DNA from: Axinella damicornis
Lineage: Eukaryota > Porifera > Demospongiae > Axinellida > Axinellidae
Length of the DNA: 64,000 nt
Assembly (NCBI GenBank): GCA_963931865.1
Contig: OZ007507.1
Location: 13,368,932-13,432,931, forward strand
Direction of reading: 5' to 3'
The position numbers were made by a program, and so were the translations under genes. Under the pieces are notes generated by a model. It did not search any database. It was not told the DNA's origin and saw only the letters and a list, made by a program, of their open reading frames with translations. Shown here in pieces: positions 47,901 through 56,955 of the stretch; the stretch's first letter is position 1, and each line of letters begins with the position of its first letter.

Positions 47901-48617
47901 GTTGCCCGCCTTTACCTTGGAGGAAACCCACTAGGACCTGAGGGAGCATCACAAATAGCCAGAATGCTGGAGTCTGAGAACTGCCCGCTACTTTCCCTTG
48001 GTCTTTCAAGGTGCGACCTGGGCAGTGAGGGAGCTATCCTCCTTCTCCGTGCTCTCTCAAACAATACCTCCCTTGACGACATCAATATCATGGAAAACCG
48101 AATTGGTGAAGCTGACAGGACTGAAGTGTCTGCTTTTATTCATCGGTTATTGCAATCCTCAGACACAGTCGCATGTGAACCAGCAACCGTAGATCTGAAG
48201 TGGTTATGCAATTTTCTGAAATGCAATAATCGCCTTGGATACCTAAGAATTAGCAACAACTCCTTCACTGGCGATGGCATTGAGATCCTTCTTGCTTTCC
48301 TGTTTGTTTGCCAGTCATTGGAGCTCCTCTGGTCTTTCGACTGCCATATAACCTCACACGATTTGAAGCACAAGGGGCTTCAAAGCTTTGAGCAAGATGA
48401 GCTTCCAGCACTTTTTAAACATGGGAAACTGGTGAAATGGAGGCTTGAGGATAATAAGATTGAGGAAGATGCCAGCATTGCTTTCCACAAACTAGTTAGG
48501 TCTGCTTGCCCTAGGCTTAAACATATTTTACTTCGAGGAAATCCAATATATCACAGTCAGGAGGCTCAAGGATTCAAGTTGGAGAACACATTTAAGTGGA
48601 AGGTTTGTGAGAGTTAA
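44985..48617 (+). CDS. NLR-type immune receptor: death-fold pair, NACHT ATPase, LRRs (first large exon)
   Basis: An intracellular NACHT-LRR (NLR) protein in one 1206-codon exon. Residues about 8-95 look like a CARD-like helical bundle (CLTQEQYDQLL...KVNFLLSYLLISK). Residues about 118-190 look like a second one (LLPLLNKHGLLSVSEYCDII). The NACHT domain has Walker A GEPGVGKSKF (K297, S298) and Walker B LFVLDGWDEI (D366, D369, E370), then a winged-helix region with FYFTHQTFQEYLAARH. At least eight ribonuclease-inhibitor-type LRRs follow from about residue 760 (LRELDLASNKIGPSGA, LTELVLSGNYVGVAGV, VARLYLGGNPLGPEGA). The ATG at 44985 is the first in frame before the death fold. If not spliced, the frame stops at 48617. 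A donor (AAG|GTTTGT) at 48602/48603 would instead join it in phase 0 to the exon at 48681. Confidence 0.92.
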   Translation: MSTGRNFTTRNVLLFRHQDIQKYLNVNNPDLLSRLFQLECLTQEQYDQLLAFGRTSWQKVNFLLSYLLISKCDNPLSSFIQSLKFTADYEPHQNLAAILNGPQTLQPPNTLIHTVTLSADALRAEKEKLCMLLDVHALLPLLNKHGLLSVSEYCDIIQTESKKSKFELLISSVRKHSDGVSRLVHCLQEDTANPSGHAELANLILDQQAPASNYTKSLSQSLKRLYLERRVQVRARWPPSHNQELLEPRLVEHNVAVKTTSEGNDAATFDYKSLFKPGTDGKPIRNVLVLGEPGVGKSKFCEKLLCEWGKDAVLSEYSLVFFIPLCMKKIVSSESLDDLLLRSCPGFEGFSAKHLSLGKGCLFVLDGWDEISKELHEDGSILHDIISFRLLPFASVIVTSRVVASNDLYRMFSVDRCLTIQGFSKVDVENYIKSNIEPAAPLIQQLEANPVVEKVCMNPLNCAIVCHLWKINGESIPISVTELYTRIIFNVVRREIEKNFPQHVNLLDQLETNPAGLWLWPPMLKLCNLAFAGLKEGQTVFTRSDLESVFASTSRDLPFFHQSLGLLQSTLSYTTEGYCSLLFYFTHQTFQEYLAARHIANLDGLKQVAISREKFSTLPSFQRVWQFYFGISHRDIPQGVISNCLKSNDPKHDYKLHFCLCAYEASDEVVDRAVAANLRGKFGPYEGKLSAYDCIAIAQTISHTAVPLKIMLKYSRCGDRGMVEIIGSLVRKVNVEKLHIPCADITGDSFRHFKTALPAFSSLRELDLASNKIGPSGALVLTDILEFGSSLEKIFLKNVGITRNDEEISTRLMKSLQRHKQLTELVLSGNYVGVAGVKCLATSLECLQHLKVLRVREVLEGSPLDETALAALLDAVASHCPNLTDLDISGNFLSLAGAKALGKALAVLKSPRSVWANKVNIGDQGIHKFADCVTKYSLHTSHIISHLEMLDNDLHAEGILHLVEVITAGSLPVARLYLGGNPLGPEGASQIARMLESENCPLLSLGLSRCDLGSEGAILLLRALSNNTSLDDINIMENRIGEADRTEVSAFIHRLLQSSDTVACEPATVDLKWLCNFLKCNNRLGYLRISNNSFTGDGIEILLAFLFVCQSLELLWSFDCHITSHDLKHKGLQSFEQDELPALFKHGKLVKWRLEDNKIEEDASIAFHKLVRSACPRLKHILLRGNPIYHSQEAQGFKLENTFKWKVCES

Positions 48618-48680
48618 ATTGTAGATACGTAGGAATTCAAACTTAGTCATACTGACGGTTCTTCTATATACTCTACACAG

Positions 48681-51600
48681 TATGCAAGGAAGGAATCAAG
48701 TTCTTCGGGCTCAAAAAGCACGGAAAGATGGAGAAAGAGGGTAATAGCTAATGTGTGCAATGTCTCTCAAGACTTAGTGGTACATAGTTTATTGGTGAGT
48801 TAGACAAGGAGCCTGATGAAGAGACCTCAAGAATTGATACAGCAACTTGTTTCTGTTTTCACATTATTTCTCACGATATACGTAGCTAGTTTTAACTTCC
48901 CCAATGAAATCTCAGTTGCAAGCGGAAAGGTATTGTCTACACCACATAATATAGCAAAGAGCCTAGTACAAAGGTTTCATGTGATGGCAGACCTCAATGC
49001 TGATTGATATTTCTTGTATAATTGCAGACCTCATCCAGGATGGAATCACAGTCTTCTGATGGTAGTGGAGCAGATCTGCTAAGCCCATGGGATGATAGAA
49101 AGTTAACACTTGCCAAAACAGATAGTCAAAGTTCCCTACTTGAAGGAAGGAGTCTTTCCCGACAAAGTTCATATGACGACAGCAAACTGAGAATGCTCAG
49201 GAGAAAGGATTCTGTGCACTCATCCTTTGATGGTGAACTCTCCAGAATGAGCAGTCGAGAGTCTCAGATTTCAAGTGATGAAAAATTAAGTGGTATGTGC
49301 AGTAAATATGATTTTTCCTGCATGTGCTTGCATTACACATATTGGCTGGAGCACATCCTGCGAAGGAAGTGGAAGAGCTTTTATCATAGGTACATCTGCA
49401 TTTTTTACCCAATTTGAAATGCAAACGACGGGAGGAACACAACCTACATATTTTTCTCATTATGCATGTATTATGTGGAAAGATATGTAAGATGGGTTTG
49501 TATGCTGAACTGTTTTATGCCATCTTCCGTGCTTGTTTTCTTACTTTTTGCTGTTCTACTATCCCATACATTATTTTCTTTACACTTGTTTTAAATTTCT
49601 TGCATAAGATTACTTGATCTGGAGGATAAATTCCACAGTGCTGAGGTTGTCTTTGTTCATTTTCATGCTAGATATCCTGAAAGAGCAAGACCTCTATGTT
49701 CTTCTCACAATAATGAAACCTGCTGCACCACAGTGGAAGGAAATTGGATTGGCTCTCGGATTTCTATATGATGAACTCATTACAATTGAGCAAAAACCAT
49801 TGCTCATTCCACAAGGGAGCACTGGCTACATTGCTGAAATGCTAAACAAGTGGTTGAAATGGGCTCCTCCCAAGCATGAATGGCCGACACTATCAGCTCT
49901 GGCGGTTACCCTTCGGGAGAGTGGATACGAAAACCTTGCAGCTAAACTCAGACGACGGTTCAATCAGCAGGAAGGTATATTTACGTATGTATGTTGTGCG
50001 TAACTAAAGAGATAGAGTTTGATGTATGCGTAATGTGAATGCTGTTGTGATTAATTTATTGAAAATGTGCAGTATAACTTGGCAAATACTGTTAATTTAT
50101 CCACCACACTCCCTGTTGTTATACCATCACATAATTGTAATGTGACAGCTACAGTATTTGTCACATGATTGTAATGTGACAGCTACAGTATTTGTCACAT
50201 GATTGTAATGTGACAGCTACAGTATTTGTCACATGATTGTAATGTGACAGCTACAGTATTTGTCACATAATTATAATGTGACAGCTACAGTATTTGTCAC
50301 ATGATTGTAATGTGACAGCTACAGTATTTGTCACATGATTGTAATGTGACAGCTACAGTATTTGTCACATGATTGTAATATGACAGCTACACATAATTGT
50401 AATGTGACAGCTACAGTATTTGTCACATGATTGTAATGTGACAGCTACAGTATTTGTCACATGATTGTAATGTGACAGCTACAGTATTTGTCACATGTTT
50501 GTAACATGACCAGCTACAGTATTTGTCACATTTACATTCTCTTTTTGCTTTCAGTTGATCCTCCCCAGATTACTCAGCACCCTGAACATCAGGTTGTGGC
50601 CACTGAAGAGAGAGTAACCTTTAGCATTAAAGCCAGTGGGGATAACCTCACATTCCAGTGGCTGAAAGATGGCATTGAGATATCAGATGACAGTAGATTT
50701 TTGGGTAGTGGCACTCACACTCTGAATATTGTACGTGTGACTTTGAGTGACCACGGTTACTACAAATGTCTTGTGAAGAATGATGTGGTGGAAGCACAGT
50801 CTTCGAACAGTGCTCAGCTTCTTATCTGTAAGTGATTTACTACTTCTGCTTAATGAACTATTGTTCACATCCCATGTTGGTCACTGGATGATATTTGTCT
50901 TTTTTACAGTTGATCCCAAAGTTACCCGTCATCCGGACAGTCAGCCAATAGCCGCTGGAACGGAAGTAACCTTCATAGTTGAAACGAGAGGGTATGGCTT
51001 GACATTCCAGTGGCAGAAAGATGGCAGTGACCTGCGTGATGACAGCAGATGCCGTGGTACTAACACTGACACCCTGCGTATTCAGCAAGTCAAAAAGGAT
51101 GATGAGGGCTACTATAGATGCCTTATAGAAAACAATGCAGAAAGAAAATCTTCAGGAAATGCTCAGCTTACTGTCTGTAAGGTTCACGCTATTACATCTA
51201 GTGGATTGACTATAACTTTTGTTACTCCAATTCTCTCCTCCATTGCAGTTCATCCTCCCAGAATCACTCAACATCCGAAACTTCAGACTGCAGCCACTGG
51301 AGCGAACGTAACTTTCCGTGTTGAGGCCAGTGGAGATGCCCTAAACTTTCAGTGGCAGAAGGATGGCAGTAGTGTATGTGATGATAATAGAATACATGGC
51401 ACTGGCACTAAGACTTTGAGCATTCAGTCCGTGAAGAAGAGTGACGAAGGTTGCTACAGATGTCTTGTGGAGAATGCAGTGGGCAGCAAACCTTCAAGTG
51501 ACGCTGAACTGTCTGTCTGTAAGTAGCATTATTAATATTGCTGACAATTCCATGCACATTCCTTATCCAATAGACCTTAACATGTGAGTAAGCAGTTTAT

Positions 51601-54600
51601 AGCAACAGGCCAGAGCTGATATATATTGTAGGCACTCAAGTGGTTTAAGAATTTCAGGTTTACTGTACTCATCCAACTTCCATTTATCCTCCACGATGCA
51701 TGATCGGACACACTAGCATGGAGGACGTACAGTACCGGAAGTGGTTGTGACCAGCCATTGATAGTGTGGGTCCATCTTGCTGTGCTATCCAAGTTTGATA
51801 TATATCTTGTTGGTTCTTGAGTTATAGTCTATCCAAACTCAACTGTGTGTTTTGTGCATCATCGGGAAGCTTTCCGCTTCATTCCTGATTCTCGTTATCG
51901 TATAGCACTGAGTGGTGTCGTTGAATGGTTGACTCTCTTTAAACAGGCAGTTCATTTTGTAGTGTAGACATCTCCAGCAGCTCTTCGCATTTCATTTTTC
52001 AATTCTGAATTAATCTACATCTGCTCAGCTTCAATCTCACCAATCCCAGTATCATAGGAAGTACCCCATGAAATGAGGTGGTTTCTGCAGCAGTACGTGT
52101 GATACATTTTGTCACGGTTACAAGTCATTCTCTTTTTGCTTTCAGTTGATCCTCCCCAGATTACTCAGCACCCTGAACATCAGGTAGTGGCCACTGATGA
52201 GAGAGTAACCTTTAGCATTAAAGCCAGAGGGGATAACCTCACATTCCAGTGGCTGAAAGATGGCATTGAGATATCAGATGACAGTAGATTTTTGGGTAGT
52301 GGCACTCACACTCTGAACATTCTTCATGTGACGTTGAGTGACCATGGTTACTACAAATGCCTTGTGAAGAATGATGTGGTGGAAGCACAGTCTTCGAACA
52401 GTGCTCAGCTTCTTATCTGTAAGTGATCTTTTTGCTTCTTCTGCTATGCTGTACATTATTCACATGTTGGTCTCTGCATGGATGTCTTTGTCTGTATTTG
52501 CAGTTGACCCCAAAGTCACCCCGCATCCAGACAGTCAGCCGGTAGCCACTGGGAAGGAAGTAACATTCATGGTTAAAACCGCAGGAAGTGGCTTGACATT
52601 CCAATGGCAGAAAGATGGCAGAGACCTGCGTGATGACAACAGATGCCGTGGTACCAACGCTGACACCCTGCATATTCAGCAGGTCAAAAAGGATGATGAC
52701 GGCAACTATAGATGCCTTTTACAAAACAAAGCCGAAAGAAAGTTAACAGGAAATGCTCAGTTGACTGTCTGTAAGGATGATGCTACCCAGTGTGATGACT
52801 ATGACATTAATTTCCTATTCTCTTCTCCATTTCAGTTCATCCTCCCAGAATCACTCAGCATCCAAAACATCAGACAGTGGAAACTGGCAGGACAGTAACA
52901 TTTAGTGTTAAAGCCAGTGGTGATGCCCTTAAATTTCAGTGGAAGAAAGATGGCATTGATCTAGGTGATGATAGTAGATACTGTGGCACTGACACTAGCA
53001 CTTTGAGAATTCTGTCTGTGAAGAAGGGTGACGTGGGTTCCTACAGATGTTTTGTGGAGAATGCTGTGGGAACCAAAGCTTCAAATGACGCTGAACTCAC
53101 TCTATCAGTCTGTAAGTTGTATCATTGACTAGACCACATTCCTTCTCCAACAGACTACGTCATGGGTAAACTGTTTAGCAGAAGTGCATTTAATTGTTGA
53201 CTTCACAGAGGGGAGGTTAATTCCACATGCCCAGTGGGGTAAACATTTTACAATATTCGTTCAACTTCCTCTGAAGCTAATACCTGCATGGAACCGGTGC
53301 ATCAGTCAACTCAAATGATGAAGATTTCACTGGTCTGCTTTATAGGCGCGTATACTATGCATGTTGGCCCTTGCAATTGACCCTCAACATTCGTTGCATG
53401 TGCTGTTATATCCATGACTCGAATGGCAGTGCATGCATGTGTGTACGTACCGTTTTATCAGCCCGGTTGTTGGCTATTGTGTGCTGATACATCCAAATAG
53501 TCTATATACTGATACACTTGCAGGCACTTGTCTACCTTGGTGGGTTTCCATAGCTCTACTGGTTTTGGCCGTGAGCATTGGACTCTTTTCCCTTCTCAAC
53601 TTATACAAGTGGAATGGTAAGCCATTTAAATATTGTAATGAATCCAGTTGTGAATTGTTGCTATGCAAAACCAGTGCAATACATTTCGTACACGTGCAGT
53701 GTGTATCATAACATTTAAGTCACATGGAGTACTATGTACTACCAACTTTACGCCACAACAAAAAGCATTTACGATTTGAAACCTTCATGTAATGCTCAGT
53801 TCATTGTATGGATGATAATGTCATTTATTTTGTGATGACAGATGGATTATTGTCTGTTTTTGCTAGTGCCGTCACGGTCTATTGATCCTCCCCGCATCAC
53901 TCGGCATCCGAAGAGTCTGTCAGCAACTGTTGAAGCTGAAGTAACCTTTACAATGGATGCTGAAGGAGATGGCCTCACATTCCAGTGGCAGAAAGATGGC
54001 AATAATCTGTATGATGACAATAGATTTCATGGTACAGACACCAATACTTTGAGCATTCAGTCTGTGAAGGAAAGTGATGGCGGTTACTATACATGTCTTG
54101 TGAGGAACGATCTGGGCAGCAAGTCTTCACGTGATGCTAAACTTTCTGTCTGTAAGTTGACTGTTGTTGTACAACTGTAGTATCTAATTTAGAGTACTAA
54201 ACAAAAATTGCAGCAGAATTAATTAACAGGTGGTCAATACCATTCCATCATGCATCCTGAACGTTATTGACGTCATGGCATGCACAGGGATCTGAAAGTC
54301 TGATTTTTCAGAAATGCTCTATGCTATTCCTCCACCATCTAATTAACCTCGCCCATGCGGGGGGCAAGGTTCTAGTACTCATCATGTGTGTCTGTTTGTT
54401 ACCGTTCTAGCGGGCGCTGCGGGTACTTGACAAGCGAGACCAATGTATCAAAAGAAAGTGCTCGACGTAAGGAACATAGCAATATGGATAAAAATGTTTA
54501 GTTCGAGAGTTATGACAGTTTTTAGCTCACCGCGAAAACTTTACTTGGTGCTTGTGCCACAAAATCAACATCAGCGGGTCACTAGCGCAGTTACTTGACT

Positions 54601-55948
54601 ACTAGTACGTGAAGCGTGGCGTCTAGCGACACCAGCGCTACTACAATGTCAAACCAAGCGGCACAAAGTGACAAACTGATGAGCTAGCGAGCTGTAGTCT
54701 GGTTCCCGATACCAGACCCCGAACGCGCACTGGATGACACGAGATACTTGCATGTGCAGTGCAGTATGTAAAGACAGAGACCACTCGTGAACGATCGAAC
54801 CTACCTATCTCATTGGCTAATAGAGCACCAGTTCTGCCTCCTCGGTGGCGACAACAAAGACAGCTCGTGGCTCTACCGCCATGGCCGGTGACGTACCTGC
54901 TAGACTGTGCAGTCACATACTTGAGTATTATGACCGTCATGTGAATGCAACTGCTCCATGCATGTCCTGCACCTGCACTACGCTCAGTCTCGCCCTCCAA
55001 TGTCCTGCATTCCACTAGTAGATCTTATTGGTACGCTTCGCTACATGAGGGTGAGGTTTGCACTTGGTGCTTTTTCATTGTATGCTAGGATGGTGACCAA
55101 GCCAGTTCAATGACACAACTGCTAGATTTGAGCGCTTTCGCCAAATTGGTTGATCAATCGATCAATTCCAGTATCTTGACTCTCTTGAACTACTGGTAGT
55201 CTAGTACAGTACCTTACTTAGACTGACTGTAATGTGTCATGCGCACACCCGAGGGTCCGACTGGCCAGGGCTCTGGGGTCAAATGAAGATCTCTGCCAAA
55301 TTTCATGCTATAATATGGTATGATCAAAGTGCCTCCATATATACAGGCTGTGCCATAGTATTGCAGAAACCACGTGATGCATTGGAAAAGTTTTCACTAT
55401 CCTTTTTAGTCCCAGAAGGGCTCTCACGGTGTAGCCTCGTCCCCAGGCCCACACGCGAAACACGGAAGTGGACCTGGTGACACTTGGCTAAATTCCTGTA
55501 TGTGCTGAGCTCAGCAGTCTTGATTTTGGGTAGGCGAATCACATTCGTCCATTGCTCATTACTGTGTAGTAATTACATTCTTTACCGCGTTAAAAGTGTA
55601 GCCATTTGATAAAACTGCTGTTCTAGCCATCAAGACTCGCCTCTGGTCGCTCCTTGGCAAGCACTTTCTACTTAGCCATCACCAACGTTAACAGCTACCT
55701 TCCGTGTGATTTCGAATGCATCCAAGTAAGGAATGTAATCACTTACGCAGTTATGCTGACTGTGCACATACAGGAATTTTGTCAAGCCCTCTTCCGCGTT
55801 TCGTGTGTGGGCCTGGTTACAAGGCTACTTGTGGTGATACTTTCCAATGGTCTGGCACAGTGTATTGCTTTTTCACCTCTGTGCTGTCTTTAATTTCTCG
55901 GTGTAGTGCACTGATTGTACAATTATCATATATTGAAGGTGTGTGTGT

Positions 55949-55979
<31 letters not shown>

Positions 55980-56517
55980 GGGGGGGGCTGTAGCCCACTT
56001 AGATCTGCCCCTGCTCCATTTTCAGTCTTGGGAAGTATGTAGTTACTGACTTGAACTTGTGTTGCAACCGAGTGGCGGCAACCCCCATCTCCTGGTTGGT
56101 AGCTAGCATGCCTTTACTCTCACCTTGTGTACACTTCAGTGGACTCTGATTGTGTCCTGTAGCTTCGATAGGTGATGCACGGAGGTACATGTGTGGTCAT
56201 TTTACAACATTTTCTGTTCTACAGCATACTGTCATCGAATCCAAAGCAAACAAGATTTGTACAAATCACTAGCAGAGCTCGGCTGGTGGGAGGCACTATG
56301 CGAAAACCTTGGAGTTGAAGCTGCCATACTGAACAACCTGAGGTATGCGCAGATGGAGAGTGAAGAGAAGAAAAGACGATGCCTACAAGCGTTCTATAAG
56401 CAGGGAGTCGTTTGCTGGGAGTCAGTTGTGAAAGTTGTTATGGACGACCCGTTTTATGATAGGAGTCTTGCCCAAAGAATTGCCGAAAAATACGGTGTAG
56501 ATCAACCCACAATGTAG
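48681..56517 (+). CDS. Downstream exons, probably same gene: Ser-rich linker, Death, seven Ig, TM, Death-like
   Basis: Twelve exons, all GT-AG and in phase: 48681-48740, 49028-49292 (Ser/Arg-rich linker), 49672-49974 (Death domain: LLTIMKPAAPQWKEIGLALG...LAAKLRRRF), Ig 50555-50827, 50910-51176, 51249-51518, 52146-52418, 52504-52770, 52836-53111, TM 53524-53616 (WVSIALLVLAVSIGLFSLL), Ig 53867-54151, and last exon 56225-56517. The last is a Death-like domain (LAELGWWEALCENLGVEAAI...LAQRIAEKYGV), stop TAG. From the linker onward every internal border is phase 1, so the exons form a modular set. Joined to 44985-48602 this gives about 2180 aa. The Ig domains have the F-strand Cys (YYKCLV) but lack the B-strand Cys. 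No separate start with signal peptide was found, which supports one gene; two adjacent genes remain possible. Confidence 0.75.
50125..50530. repeat. 34-bp minisatellite, about 12 copies, in the intron before Ig1
   Basis: The unit contains TTTGTCACATGATTGTAATG then TGACAGCTACAGTA. The inner TGTCACAT/ATGTGACA is an inverted repeat, so each unit can form a small hairpin. The array ends about 25 bp before the Ig1 acceptor. Confidence 0.93.
52146..53111 (+). repeat. Ig4-Ig6 block, tandem duplicate of Ig1-Ig3
   Basis: Exons 52146-52418, 52504-52770 and 52836-53111 repeat 50555-50827, 50910-51176 and 51249-51518 in the same order at about 1.59-kb spacing. Ig1 and Ig4 differ by only about a dozen bases in 273, and their upstream intron ends (TTCTCTTTTTGCTTTCAG) are identical. 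Ig2/Ig5 and Ig3/Ig6 are more diverged. Confidence 0.9.
54740..55018 (+). mobile_element. Helentron/HINE-like element, copy 4 (5' part unclear)
   Basis: The 3' end matches the family (CTCGCCCTCCAATGTCCTGC then CACTAG before T). Shared internal blocks include GACAACAAAGACAG and GCCATGGCCGGTGACGT. The 5' terminus could not be fixed. It lies in the last intron of the NLR/Ig gene. Confidence 0.6.
55432..55827. mobile_element. Fold-back MITE, TAGCCTCG family, 396 bp
   Basis: TAGCCTCGTCCCCAGGCCCA at left and GGGCCTGGTTACAAGGCTA at right. Both TIRs contain a CACACGCGAAACxCGGAAG-like stretch. The flanking 9-mers CTCACGGTG and CTTGTGGTG are only partly alike. It sits in the last intron of the NLR/Ig gene. 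Confidence 0.7.
55940..55987. repeat. (GT)n followed by 25-nt G run
   Basis: A GT tract leads into an uninterrupted G homopolymer at 55963-55987. Confidence 0.9.
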
Positions 56518-56955
56518 GACAATACATGATTTTTTTCACACTCATAATATTATATTATGCATTTCTGTTAGTGTACACTCAGATATTTATGTAATAGCAT
56601 GTTTCCAATCATGATGTATTTTACTGGAGTTCAGCTGACAAGGGGCTGATGTCACCCATGCAACTGTGACGCAGTTGCATGAGTATGCACTATACGGCCC
56701 GGTGTACAGCACTTAGCTACAGTGTAACAGCAGCAGCAACGGCTGCAGTATATAAGCAGCTGTAAACTGCCATTGGGCAGAAGCAGCTAAATTTGGCCGC
56801 AGCCATCAAGCCATCAGCACGATGGGAGCAGCAACAACGTTCATGGGCGGAAAAGGCGTTACGGTGAAATGTTACACCGGAAATAGTATTACATGATTGT
56901 ATACAACGGCTGTGCGATTGCATGTTTTTCAGTAGATCGTGGGTTTGATGTCATC
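56518..56955. other. Short intergenic spacer between NLR/Ig gene and MOXD-like gene
   Basis: The spacer is 438 bp. It holds a 10-bp inverted repeat CATGCAACTG/CAGTTGCATG at 56657-56681, possibly hairpin-forming. No AATAAA-type poly(A) signal or TATA box stands out. The genes are tandem, so promoter and terminator of neighbours share this space. Confidence 0.5.

Noticed and set aside
50125..50530. CRISPR-like regular repeats
   Set aside because: The units are head to tail with no unique spacers; it is an intronic eukaryotic minisatellite.
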